Below, one piece after another: positions 28,177 to 35,646 of a stretch of DNA of 58,032 nucleotides. The DNA is from Paludibacteraceae bacterium (GTDB lineage Bacteria; Bacteroidota; Bacteroidia; Bacteroidales; Paludibacteraceae): positions 1 to 58,032 of the forward strand of contig JAGBVI010000028.1 in NCBI GenBank assembly GCA_017630395.1, in the 5' to 3' direction. The notes under the pieces are model-generated. The model searched no databases. It was given only the letters and a program-made list of their open reading frames with translations, and was not told the DNA's origin. Position 1 is the first letter of the stretch; each line of letters begins with the position of its first letter. Both the position numbers and the translations under genes were made by a program.

Positions 28177-29271
28177 ATGAAAATAGTAGTTACCGGAACG
28201 CGTGGTATTCCCAACTTTTTAGGAGGAATAGAGACTCATTGTGAAGAGTTGTATCCTCGTATTGTTCAGTATGGAGTTGATATTGATTTAATTAGACGTT
28301 CTAATTACGTCACTGATACTTTGTCTGAGTATAAAGGAGTTCGTTTGCATAATGTGTCATCACCTAAAAATAAGTCATTTGAGACAATTATACACACGTT
28401 AAAGTCAGTGTTTCTCGCAAAGTTTCGGTATAATGCAGATGCTGTTCATATACATGCTGTAGGGCCGGGGTTGGTAGTTCCTTTGGCAAAACTTTTAGGA
28501 TTAAAGGTTGTTTTTACGCATCATGGACCTGATTATGATAGGGAGAAGTGGGGGGGCTTTTCAAAAAAGATAATTCGCCTTGGAGAAAGATTTGCCGTGA
28601 AATTTGCTGATGAGGTAATTGTAATCTCTCAGGTAATAAAAGATCTTATAGAAAATAAATACAAAAGAATTGATTCTCATTTGATTTACAATGGAGTTCC
28701 AACTCCCCGAATTATTGAAACAACAGATTATCTGACATCTTTGGGAGTAGAATCCTGTAAATACGTTTTCGCAATGGGGCGTTTTGTCCCAGAGAAAAAT
28801 TTTCATCAACTCATTGAAGCGTTTTCTAAGTTAGATAATATAGGTTATAAGTTAGTTCTTGCGGGAGATGCAGATTTTAATGACGCTTATAGCAAAGGAT
28901 TAAAGCAGCAAGCAAAAGAGGGAGGGGTGATTTTGACTGGCTTTGTTAAAGGTAACAAATTGTATGAATTACTTTCCCATGCAGCATGTTTTGTTTTACC
29001 ATCTTCTCATGAAGGGTTACCTATTGCGCTGTTAGAGGCAATGAGTTATGGTTTGCCGGCAGTTGTGAGTGATATTCCTGCTAATTTGGAGGTTGGTCTT
29101 CCTGATTCAGATTATTTTAAAGTTGGTGATGCCAATCATCTTTCAGAAGTGTTGAGGCGGAAGTTGGAAGAGATTGCTCTTAACCCGCGGATAGCGTATG
29201 ACATGACCAAGTATAAGTGGGATACTATAGCGGAGCAGACGGTGGAGGTGTATGAGAGGTTGGATGGCTAA
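28177..29271 (+). CDS. Family 4 glycosyltransferase (DUF1972-type N-terminus)
   Basis: 364 residues. GTRGIPNFLGGIETHCEEL at residues about 7-25 is the N-terminal signature of the DUF1972/rhamnosyltransferase-like group. The donor domain has FAMGRFVPEKNFHQLIEAF and SSHEGLPIALLEAMSYGLP. It is the last gene of the capsule operon and is followed 49 bases later by a strong terminator. In several Bacteroidota loci the last genes act on the first sugars. No initiating polyprenyl-phosphate transferase is present here, so this is presumably an early but not first transferase. Confidence 0.9.
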   Translation: MKIVVTGTRGIPNFLGGIETHCEELYPRIVQYGVDIDLIRRSNYVTDTLSEYKGVRLHNVSSPKNKSFETIIHTLKSVFLAKFRYNADAVHIHAVGPGLVVPLAKLLGLKVVFTHHGPDYDREKWGGFSKKIIRLGERFAVKFADEVIVISQVIKDLIENKYKRIDSHLIYNGVPTPRIIETTDYLTSLGVESCKYVFAMGRFVPEKNFHQLIEAFSKLDNIGYKLVLAGDADFNDAYSKGLKQQAKEGGVILTGFVKGNKLYELLSHAACFVLPSSHEGLPIALLEAMSYGLPAVVSDIPANLEVGLPDSDYFKVGDANHLSEVLRRKLEEIALNPRIAYDMTKYKWDTIAEQTVEVYERLDG

Positions 29272-29319
29272 CTCTAGAGTGTATGAATGAATTTCTAATT
29301 TTCTTTTGAAAATATTATG

Positions 29320-29345
29320 CGGCTCAATTTTGAGCCGTTTTTTTT
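29320..29345 (+). terminator. Rho-independent terminator of the capsule operon
   Basis: CGGCTCA (29320-29326), loop ATTT, TGAGCCG (29331-29337), then eight T. A perfect seven-base GC-rich stem in AT-rich DNA, placed 49 bases after the last capsule gene. It closes a transcription unit of about 29 kb. Confidence 0.93.
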
Positions 29346-29503
29346 ATTACTGTCCGCTAAACTTTTTGAAGGTTTTCTCAAATTATATTTTATCGGACAG
29401 CCTTTATTTTTAATTCAAGGGGGGCTTATTCATACTTATGATAATATAAAACGTTGTTTATAAGAGAGTTATTAATATGATTTATTATTTAGCGGACAGT
29501 AAT
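29346..29503. mobile_element. MITE-like element with perfect 16-bp terminal inverted repeats
   Basis: ATTACTGTCCGCTAAA (29346-29361) and its exact reverse complement TTTAGCGGACAGTAAT (29488-29503) bound 158 bases with no reading frame. A related internal motif TCGGACAG is near 29393. The ends do not resemble F1 or F2. The element abuts the capsule terminator T run. It is probably a non-autonomous transposon remnant; no matching transposase is in the window. Confidence 0.7.
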
Positions 29504-29557
29504 ATTTTTTTTAGAGTTTTTGAAGAGTAACCATCCGAATTTATAGAACTTATCAAA

Positions 29558-29602
29558 AAATATCCCTCAAAAGTTTTTTATCAAAACCTTTGGGGGATAT
29601 TT
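29558..29602 (-). terminator. Terminator of the GH9 cellulase gene
   Basis: AAATATCCCTCAAAAG (29558-29573) pairs with CTTTGGGGGATATTT (29588-29602) with one mismatch and one bulge. Read on the minus strand the stem is followed by six T. It lies 17 bases past the cellulase stop codon. A short F1-end-like sequence (GAATTTATAGAACTTA) lies just beyond it near 29538-29553. Confidence 0.8.
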
Positions 29603-29618
29603 TATATCTTGATTTATA

Positions 29619-31397
29619 CTATTTTACCACCTTATAGGCTTTTTGACTCCCACACGAAGTGGTAATAAGTAAAATGTAATTACCACTAGGTAAATCGCTT
29701 GTATCGAAAACTACCGGAAGAAACTTGTTTGTGTTTTGAGACTTTACAATCGTTCCATTTATTGAAATTATTTGAATGGAGGTTTCTTCTCCGCAGTTTG
29801 TTTCGATTGGGTCTGCAACAATGTAATTATCAAAATAAGTAGGATAAACATTGTAGCTTAAATCATTATTTGTTATGTTGAGAGATGTTGTAGCCACAGG
29901 ATCTTTTTCTGCGACGATAGAAGCAATGGCAGCAACAAACGGAGCATTATAGTCGCAACCTCCTTCTGTTTCAGTATAAGAAGAACCTCCCTCGATAATA
30001 TTTTGGAATACACCCGGAGACGATGGTCCACCAATAAGAGCTCCGCTGGCAAACATAAAATCACAAGAGTTCTTAACATTTGTAGGTGGATTGTCATTTC
30101 TTCCCATGGCATTTCTATGATGAATTCTGAAATGCATATCACCTTTATAACCATGTAAGAAAGTATGGTTAAATTCGTTTTTACCTAAGACATAGTCAAT
30201 AACTCGAAGATTAAAATTCTTTATTTTTTCACAATTTTCATCACTTGTAATCACTCCATCTTCAACAAGTTTTAAGTAAAGAGCTGCAGATGTTGCACCT
30301 CCACAAGCCAATTTATTAGTACCCCATTTACTTAGATAATATGGGAATCCGTTAGAATCTTTTTCTCCGTTCGGGATATGGAGTGTCGTTACATTTTTTC
30401 TAAGAAATTCGGCAATTACGCCACCTTGTCCGTTTCCTGCAGTTGGGTCTGCTTTTATGATATAGTAATAAGCATAATCCGACATAGTATCCCAAGCCAG
30501 AGGAGAATTGGATTCCCATTTCCCTTGCAAGTAACCCAATGCTTCTGATTTATAATTATCATCGCCAGTTACCACATACAAAAGAATCGCTGCCAAACTT
30601 AATTCGTCTGTCCATTCTGTATTTGGTGCATCATAAAAAATAGGAATGCTAGCATGACTAGATTTGTGTTTTACTGCATAATTATAAGCTTTAACAGCAT
30701 ATTCTTGGCATACCTTTTTATACTCATTATCAGGATAATGTTTAGCCATTAAAGCAAGAGCTGCTGCATATCCGGCAGCTTGAGGACCTCCTTTTTCCGA
30801 TGTTGTCCAAACTGCACGAGGATCCCCTCCTTTATCCACACTTAAATCAGACTGTGCAGAGGATGTTCTCCATTCATCATGGTCGCAACGATCTCCAATG
30901 TAATAAACGAATGTATTGTCATCAATGAAAGATTTAATAAAGTAGTCTGTTGCAATTTTAGCTTCGTCAAGAACATCAGGGATGCCATTAGGTGCACCAT
31001 ATTCACCATCATAGTTGTCTTGAAAAGCGGCAGGCCAAATGTCATAAGCAATTAATAGTGAAGTTGCGGCATATCCCATTGTAGTTGCAACCTTGATATG
31101 GTCTCCACAATCGTGCCAACCTCCGGTGAGATTATAATTACCATTTCCCCCTCCGTTAATTTTTCCTTGTCCGTCTTTTGTGTGACAATATTTTTTTGAG
31201 ACACTAGTATTATCATGTAACATCCAATTATGAGTATTTCCACATCTTTGTCCTCCAAAGAATTTTAGTCCCATATTTAGGGCTTCTCTATAATCAGAAT
31301 CAGCATATCCTGCAGAATAAGAGGAATAATCAAATGCACTAATGTTAGAAATAGACAATATTGTTCCTAATAAAAGAGTCTGTAATTTGTTTTTCAT
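29619..31397 (-). CDS. Secreted GH9 cellulase (endoglucanase) with T9SS sorting domain
   Basis: 592 residues. A signal peptide (residues 1-21, ending near SNISA) is followed directly by a family 9 catalytic domain with no N-terminal Ig domain. GGWHDCGDH at 92-100 holds the catalytic-base aspartates. HHRNAMGRND near 428 is the substrate-binding His motif. TETEGGCDYNAPF near 482 supplies the acid glutamate. Residues about 515-592 form a type A T9SS C-terminal domain (YNVYPTYFDNYIVAD to KAYKVVK). The enzyme would be exported through the outer membrane and cleave beta-1,4-glucan. It is a single-gene unit with its own -7 box and terminator. Confidence 0.93.
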   Translation of the reverse strand: MKNKLQTLLLGTILSISNISAFDYSSYSAGYADSDYREALNMGLKFFGGQRCGNTHNWMLHDNTSVSKKYCHTKDGQGKINGGGNGNYNLTGGWHDCGDHIKVATTMGYAATSLLIAYDIWPAAFQDNYDGEYGAPNGIPDVLDEAKIATDYFIKSFIDDNTFVYYIGDRCDHDEWRTSSAQSDLSVDKGGDPRAVWTTSEKGGPQAAGYAAALALMAKHYPDNEYKKVCQEYAVKAYNYAVKHKSSHASIPIFYDAPNTEWTDELSLAAILLYVVTGDDNYKSEALGYLQGKWESNSPLAWDTMSDYAYYYIIKADPTAGNGQGGVIAEFLRKNVTTLHIPNGEKDSNGFPYYLSKWGTNKLACGGATSAALYLKLVEDGVITSDENCEKIKNFNLRVIDYVLGKNEFNHTFLHGYKGDMHFRIHHRNAMGRNDNPPTNVKNSCDFMFASGALIGGPSSPGVFQNIIEGGSSYTETEGGCDYNAPFVAAIASIVAEKDPVATTSLNITNNDLSYNVYPTYFDNYIVADPIETNCGEETSIQIISINGTIVKSQNTNKFLPVVFDTSDLPSGNYILLITTSCGSQKAYKVVK

Positions 31398-31423
31398 AAG
31401 ATTAATTAGTTGTAATTTACCCG

Positions 31424-31431
31424 CAAAGGTA
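31424..31431 (-). promoter_or_regulatory. -7 promoter box for the cellulase gene
   Basis: Minus-strand TACCTTTG, followed by CGGG, 26 bases before the start codon. It matches TANNTTTG exactly. No good TTTG is found 19 to 20 bases upstream, so the promoter may be weak or need an activator. Confidence 0.5.
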
Positions 31432-31525
31432 AAATAAATTATTGAGAATTGATGGGTGTAGTTAGAAAATCTGTATTAATACGAGTTTTAGTAAATAGAT
31501 ACAAATAAAATTTGATTTAAAGTGT

Positions 31526-31559
31526 AAAAAAAAAGTGTAAACCAAACGATCTACACTTT
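31526..31559 (-). terminator. Terminator of the tRNA transcription unit
   Basis: On the minus strand AAAGTGTA pairs with TACACTTT around a 12-base loop and is followed by a run of T (the A run at 31526-31534 on the plus strand). It lies six bases past the tRNA-Ser 3' end. Confidence 0.8.
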
Positions 31560-31564
31560 CTTTG

Positions 31565-31649
31565 CGGAGAGAGAGGGATTCGAACCCCCGGTACCTCTCG
31601 GTACGGCGGTTTTCAAGACCGCTGTAATCGACCACTCTACCATCTCTCC
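31565..31649 (-). tRNA. tRNA-Ser (anticodon UGA)
   Basis: 85 bases on the minus strand. Acceptor GGAGAGA pairs with TCTCTCC, with G as discriminator. The anticodon loop is CTTGAAA. The long variable arm (CCGTACCGAGAGGTACCGG) is typical of class II serine tRNA. The T loop is GGTTCGAATCC. CCA is not encoded. Confidence 0.95.
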
Positions 31650-31688
31650 AATATTTTTTTTCTACACAGAACGCTTCCTGTTGAATAG

Positions 31689-31761
31689 TGACCCAGCAGG
31701 GGATCGAACCCTGGACCCACAGATTAAGAGTCTGTTGCTCTACCAGCTGAGCTACTGAGTC
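31689..31761 (-). tRNA. tRNA-Lys (anticodon CUU)
   Basis: 73 bases on the minus strand. Acceptor GACTCAG pairs with CTGGGTC, discriminator A. Anticodon loop CTCTTAA; T loop GGTTCGATCC. It lies 39 bases before tRNA-Ser in the same transcription unit. CCA is not encoded. Confidence 0.95.
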
Positions 31762-31807
31762 ATAATGTACCTCTGTACATCCCCTGACTTGTTTTATTTA
31801 ACGAGTG

Positions 31808-31839
31808 CAAAAGTAGGTGCTATTTTTGAATCTACCAAA
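31808..31839 (-). promoter_or_regulatory. Promoter of the tRNA-Lys/tRNA-Ser unit
   Basis: On the minus strand TTTG (31836-31839), a 20-base spacer, TACTTTTG (31808-31815). A full match to the Bacteroidota consensus, about 46 bases before the mature tRNA-Lys 5' end. Confidence 0.8.
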
Positions 31840-31874
31840 TTTTTTCTCAATTTTTTTTCATATTTTTTTTTATG

Positions 31875-32651
31875 TTATTTTTGAAAGCAGCTTATTTTCT
31901 TTATAACTAGGAAGATAAACCAGTCAGGAAGATGTTTAATCAATGGAATAAATAGATGATTTATCCAGCCGGGAATATATTGTTTTTTCTTTTTATACAT
32001 TTTTTTTAGTGCTTTTTGTGCCAATTTTTCTGGTCGCATTGATATTCCCAATCCCACTGCTATTTTTCGCCAATAATCGCTAAGTCCGTATAGACCTGTA
32101 TCCACCGCTCCCGGGCAAATAGCAGTAACACCTACGTTGTGAGGGTGTAATTCGTACCATAAAGAGCGAGAAAAATTAAGGATAAATGACTTGCTGGCAT
32201 TATAAATATTGATACCAGGCATAGTCATCCAAGCAGACATCGAAGACATATTTAGAATGTAGCCACTTCCTTTTTTCTTCATGTCTTCTCCAAATAGACG
32301 ACACATTTTAGTTACAGTAACGATATGTAGTTGCAACATTACTTCAATGCGTTTCATTTCTGTACTTACTAATTCATTGAAGAAAAATACTCCTGCATTG
32401 TTAATCAATATATCAATATCGTAATTATTTTCTTTACAATAGGAGTGAAGTTCCTCAGCTGCCTCTGATGTTGCTAAATTTCTATATAACCCAACGGCTT
32501 TTATTCCATATTCATGAGACAATGTTTGGGCAGCTTCTACTATCTCTTTTTCTTGATTGCTTACCAATATTAAGTCGTGTTTTTGTTTTGCTAATTCTGT
32601 AGCATATTGTAATCCAATGCCTGAACTTGCTCCTGTGATTAACGCTAACAT
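31875..32651 (-). CDS. Short-chain dehydrogenase/reductase
   Basis: Classical SDR of 258 residues. The NAD(P) motif TGASSGIG starts at residue 6, NNAG is near 85, the catalytic Ser is in NMSSMSAW and the Tyr/Lys in YNASK near 150. The C-terminal tail (KKKKQYIPGWINHLFIPLIKHLP and a hydrophobic WFIFLVI end) resembles membrane-associated ketoacyl or hydroxysteroid dehydrogenases. Its coding end lies upstream of the tRNA unit in the same direction. Its start is directly next to composite repeat R2, and no consensus promoter is visible between them. A link to the steroid cluster 2 kb away is possible but not shown. Confidence 0.85.
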   Translation of the reverse strand: MLALITGASSGIGLQYATELAKQKHDLILVSNQEKEIVEAAQTLSHEYGIKAVGLYRNLATSEAAEELHSYCKENNYDIDILINNAGVFFFNELVSTEMKRIEVMLQLHIVTVTKMCRLFGEDMKKKGSGYILNMSSMSAWMTMPGINIYNASKSFILNFSRSLWYELHPHNVGVTAICPGAVDTGLYGLSDYWRKIAVGLGISMRPEKLAQKALKKMYKKKKQYIPGWINHLFIPLIKHLPDWFIFLVIKKISCFQK

Positions 32652-32686
32652 ACTTCTGTGATTAATTATTTATGGTGATTCTATAA

Positions 32687-33084
32687 AGAAGCTGTTTAAA
32701 TTTTATTATTAAAAAATATTTTAGAGTTTCACTCTCTTATTTTCGGCATCTTTGAGATTCTTTCAGGTGGGTTCTATAAATTCATTTCGAGGAATTTTTG
32801 AATTTATTTCGAGTAAATTGCTGTGCGAAAGAAAGAAGCAGTGCAAGCACTGTGACCGACTGACAAGCAGCAATTTGCCTAAATAAATCAAAAAGTACCG
32901 AAAAGTTTATCAATCTTCGATTTACACTTTTTAAATTTTAAACGGTGAATTTATAGAACTCACCTTAAACCTATTTTATTCTCCTTTTTTGATAATAGTC
33001 CACTATTTTCTGCAAAAGAAGATTAAAAATAGATTTAAAAATCTCTCTCAAATATGCTCGAAATAAAATTTAAAACAACTTCTA
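32687..33084 (+). repeat. Full composite repeat: F1 nested in F2 (copy R2)
   Basis: The F2 short arm (32687-32764) starts AAGAAGCTGTTTAAATTTTA and contains GAGTTTCACTCTCTTATTTT. The complete F1 (32765-32966) has ends AGGTGGGTTCTATAAATTCA and TGAATTTATAGAACTCACCT. The F2 long arm (32967-33084) ends TAAAATTTAAAACAACTTCT. The F2 parts add to 196 bases, almost the same as uninterrupted F2 copies (194 at 34567, 192 at 42649), so F1 was inserted without loss. F1 itself folds as nested inverted repeats: AAATTGCTG/CAGCAATTT around CAGTGC/GCACTG. No reading frame. A divergent F1-end-like sequence follows near 33155-33177. Confidence 0.88.
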
Positions 33085-33248
33085 AATTATATATTGTTTT
33101 CAATATTTGCTTTGACACTTTAATTAGACTAAAATATCTTGGAAAGTAAAATCAACTTAATTTATAGAAATTGCCTAATTATTTTATTTGAGACAAAGAT
33201 AGTTAATAATTTCTATATTGTTTATGATTGTTGAAAATATTATCATTA

Positions 33249-33510
33249 AGGAGTTGTTTAAGTTGGGTTTTATAAATTCATTTCGAGGAATTTTTGAATT
33301 TATTTTGAGTAAGCTGCTGAGCGAAAGGAGGGAGTAGTGCGAGCACTATGACCGACTGACAAACGATCAGAAGTAGTTTAAATTTTATTTAAAATTTATT
33401 TTGAGTTTCACTTCCTTATTTTCGGCATCTTTGAGAGAATTTCGTCTCGACCTAATTCATAGAAGCAGCCTTCAAATCATTTCGCAAAATGAATTTATAG
33501 AACCTACCTT
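33249..33510 (+). repeat. Rearranged F1/F2 mosaic repeat (copy R3)
   Basis: Order: a stub like the F2 end (GGAGTTGTTTAA), the left half of F1 (GGGTTTTATAAATTCATTTC to the hairpin TAGTGC/GCACTA), an F2 short-arm segment (33369-33440, with GAGTTTCAC and TTTTCGGCATCTTTGAG), then a right F1 end (TGAATTTATAGAACCTACCT, to 33510). It lies about 120 bases upstream of the PCMD gene. With R2 it fills most of the 978-base gap between the SDR gene and the PCMD gene. Confidence 0.75.
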
Positions 33511-33568
33511 AGAACGCTTGGAGTTGATTTTTTTAAAATTACATTTATATGATTTGCCTTAATTTTAT

Positions 33569-33576
33569 TATCTTTG
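33569..33576 (+). promoter_or_regulatory. -7 promoter box for the PCMD gene
   Basis: TATCTTTG matches TANNTTTG exactly and lies 53 bases before the chosen start codon, 58 bases past repeat R3. Only a poor -33 match (TTTA at 33544-33547) is seen at the right distance. Confidence 0.5.
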
Positions 33577-33629
33577 TGGTGCGATGAATATTGTGTAGTT
33601 ATAATGATGAACTTTTTAAAGTTTTGATA

Positions 33630-34559
33630 ATGAGAAAGTTAGTTTATATGATTACATTGCTAAATATAGCATTTGTTTCTTTTTCTCAAGTTTCTTTGCC
33701 CTACATGAATATGGATAGTTGGATACAAAGAGATATTCAGGAGAGTAGAATTATTGGAGGCGATGTAAAGACTCTTTTTGAAGTAGGAAAACCTTGTGTT
33801 ACAAAAGAAGCTGCTCCTTGGGTGAGGGGAGATTCTCCATGGGAAACATCAAGTATTTATGCTAATGTTATGGGTATAAGTAAGGTTAGTAGTACTGTAT
33901 TCCCAGAAAAAAGGGGGAGTGGTTATTGTGCTCGATTGGAAACGCGATTAGAGGAGGTTTATGCGTTAGGGTTTATTCATATTACTGCTCTTGCAACAGG
34001 AAGTCTTTTTGTTGGACATCTTATTGAACCAATTAAAAATATAAATTCTCCTATGGCTAAAATGGTTCAGGGTGTTCCTTTTACGCATAAAATTAAAGCC
34101 TTAAAATTTGATTATAAAGCTAAAACAGGAGGGAAGCGTATAAAAGCATCTGCCCTAAAAAAAGATGATGTAGAAGGACCTAATAACGCTGAAATTTGTG
34201 TTTTTCTTCAAAAACGTTGGAATGAGGATGGTAAACTTAAGAGTAAACGTATTGCAACGGCTTATATTAGAATTGAAAAAAGTACTGATTGGGTGAATGG
34301 TTATGAGTTAAAATTACATTATGGAGATATTACGAAGGAGTCTTATTACAAGGAGTATATGTCTTTAAATTACCAAGGTTATCCTTTGTATGGTTTAAAT
34401 GATAAAGGTGAAAATGTTCCAATTGATGAAGTCGGATGGGGTGACGAAAATGATAATCCTACCCATATTATAATTCGGTTTTCTTCGGGTTATGGAGGGG
34501 CTTATGTGGGCGCAGTAGGAGATTGTTTGTGGATAGACAATATTAAATTTGTTATGTAA
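33630..34559 (+). CDS. PCMD-domain secreted protein (putative carbohydrate metabolism domain)
   Basis: 309 residues with a signal peptide (MRKLVYMITLLNIAFVSFSQ). The rest matches the layout of the Bacteroidota PCMD domain: SGYCARLETR near residue 95, GSLFVGHL, GVPFTHKIKALKFDYK near 142, ITKESYYKEYM, and IIIRFSSGYGGAYVGAVGDCLWIDNI at the end. The domain is a carbohydrate-binding or glycan-associated beta-sandwich of unknown activity, usually on the cell surface. It stands alone between repeats R3 and R4. ATG 33630 was chosen because it starts the signal peptide; the frame opens 39 bases earlier. Confidence 0.8.
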   Translation: MRKLVYMITLLNIAFVSFSQVSLPYMNMDSWIQRDIQESRIIGGDVKTLFEVGKPCVTKEAAPWVRGDSPWETSSIYANVMGISKVSSTVFPEKRGSGYCARLETRLEEVYALGFIHITALATGSLFVGHLIEPIKNINSPMAKMVQGVPFTHKIKALKFDYKAKTGGKRIKASALKKDDVEGPNNAEICVFLQKRWNEDGKLKSKRIATAYIRIEKSTDWVNGYELKLHYGDITKESYYKEYMSLNYQGYPLYGLNDKGENVPIDEVGWGDENDNPTHIIIRFSSGYGGAYVGAVGDCLWIDNIKFVM

Positions 34560-34566
34560 ACACTTT

Positions 34567-34760
34567 AAGAAGTTGTTTAAATTTTATTTCGAGCATATTT
34601 GAGAGTGATTTTTAAGATTATTTTATTATTCTTTTGAAGTTAATAGTGGATTATTATCAAAAAAGAACAGTAAAAATAGCTTAAAAAGCGCTTCAAAGAA
34701 GCCGAAAAAAAGAGAGTGAAACTCAAAATCAATTTTATAATAAAATTTAAACAGCTTCTA
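34567..34760 (-). repeat. Uninterrupted F2 palindromic repeat (copy R4)
   Basis: 194 bases from AAGAAGTTGTTTAAATTTTA to TAAAATTTAAACAGCTTCTA. Besides the ends, the interior is also palindromic: GATTTTTAAGATTATTTTAT near 34610 pairs with GTAAAAATAGCTTAAAAAGC near 34670, so the whole element can form one long imperfect hairpin. It lies between convergent genes (PCMD and SDR), seven bases after the PCMD stop, where it could act as a two-way terminator. Confidence 0.85.
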
Positions 34761-34802
34761 AATAATGGAATTAATTTTAGCTTAATTTAATTGAAGAAAA
34801 AG

Positions 34803-35645
34803 TTATTTTAAAGAAGTTAACAAGTACTCGTTAAGTATTTTATCTGTTTCAGATTTTAACCAATTGCGGTTGCTAGACTCAAGAATTCGAGATGGTATAT
34901 TTTTTTCTTTGCAAGAGGCAAAGAGAGTACCGTTTTTATTAATCCCATCCTCAGTGAGAGCGATATGTAATGCTGTTGCTGCGCCTTCTTCCGGGGTGCG
35001 AATAAACGGTCGGAAAAGAAGGTCTGCTATAGGGTCAAACCATTTATCCATTGTTATCATCCCTGTGCTGACAATCCCCGGGTCTGCAGCGTTGATGGTG
35101 ATTTCATAATCCTTGGCTTTTGATGCTAATTCTATTGTGCCTAAAAGTAAAGCTAACTTTGAATTAGAATAAAAGGGGAAACGCCTGAATTTAGATGTAG
35201 GATGAAAAATATCTCTGTTGATTCTCCCGATTTGCGTAGTGCAAGAAACCACATTTATAATTCTACCACCTTTATTCATTGATGGTAACAAAAGTTGGCA
35301 GAGCAACATTGGAGCCAGATAGTTGACTCCAATGTTCATCTCGTATCCATCTTGGGTGGTTTGATATTCATGGCAAAGAATTCCGGCATTATTAACTAAT
35401 ATGGATATATCTCCTTCCTTTAAAATCTCTTTAGCAAAATCTGTAACTGATTTTAAAGAACATAAATCCAATTGTTTTATGGAGACATTAGGATTATTGG
35501 AATTGGCAATTATCTCTTCTCGAATAGGGATAGACTTAGAGATATTTCTACACGCCATAATTATTTCGTACCCCTTTTTACTTAATTCGAGGGCAATAAC
35601 TTTTCCCATATCTCCAGATGCGCCGGTAATAATTGCTTTGGCCAT
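34803..35645 (-). CDS. Short-chain dehydrogenase, likely 3-beta-hydroxysteroid dehydrogenase
   Basis: SDR of 280 residues. TGASGDMG at residue 8 binds the nucleotide, NNAG is near 87, the catalytic Ser is in VVSCTTQIG and the Tyr/Lys in YSNSK near 157. It is the last gene of a three-gene minus-strand operon, one base after the flavin reductase. In gut Bacteroidales such an SDR, next to a 5-alpha-reductase and a flavin-type 5-beta-reductase, is the 3-beta-hydroxysteroid dehydrogenase that finishes iso/isoallo bile acid formation. Steroid specificity here is inferred from that context. Confidence 0.75.
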   Translation of the reverse strand: MAKAIITGASGDMGKVIALELSKKGYEIIMACRNISKSIPIREEIIANSNNPNVSIKQLDLCSLKSVTDFAKEILKEGDISILVNNAGILCHEYQTTQDGYEMNIGVNYLAPMLLCQLLLPSMNKGGRIINVVSCTTQIGRINRDIFHPTSKFRRFPFYSNSKLALLLGTIELASKAKDYEITINAADPGIVSTGMITMDKWFDPIADLLFRPFIRTPEEGAATALHIALTEDGINKNGTLFASCKEKNIPSRILESSNRNWLKSETDKILNEYLLTSLK

Positions 35646-35646
35646 A

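Noticed and set aside
31565-31761. tRNA genes as the attachment site of an integrated island
   Set aside because: I found no duplicated tRNA 3' end elsewhere in the window and no integrase gene.
31875-32651. This SDR gene as a fourth member of the steroid operon
   Set aside because: It is 2 kb away behind two repeats and a plus-strand gene. SDRs are too common to assign by family alone.
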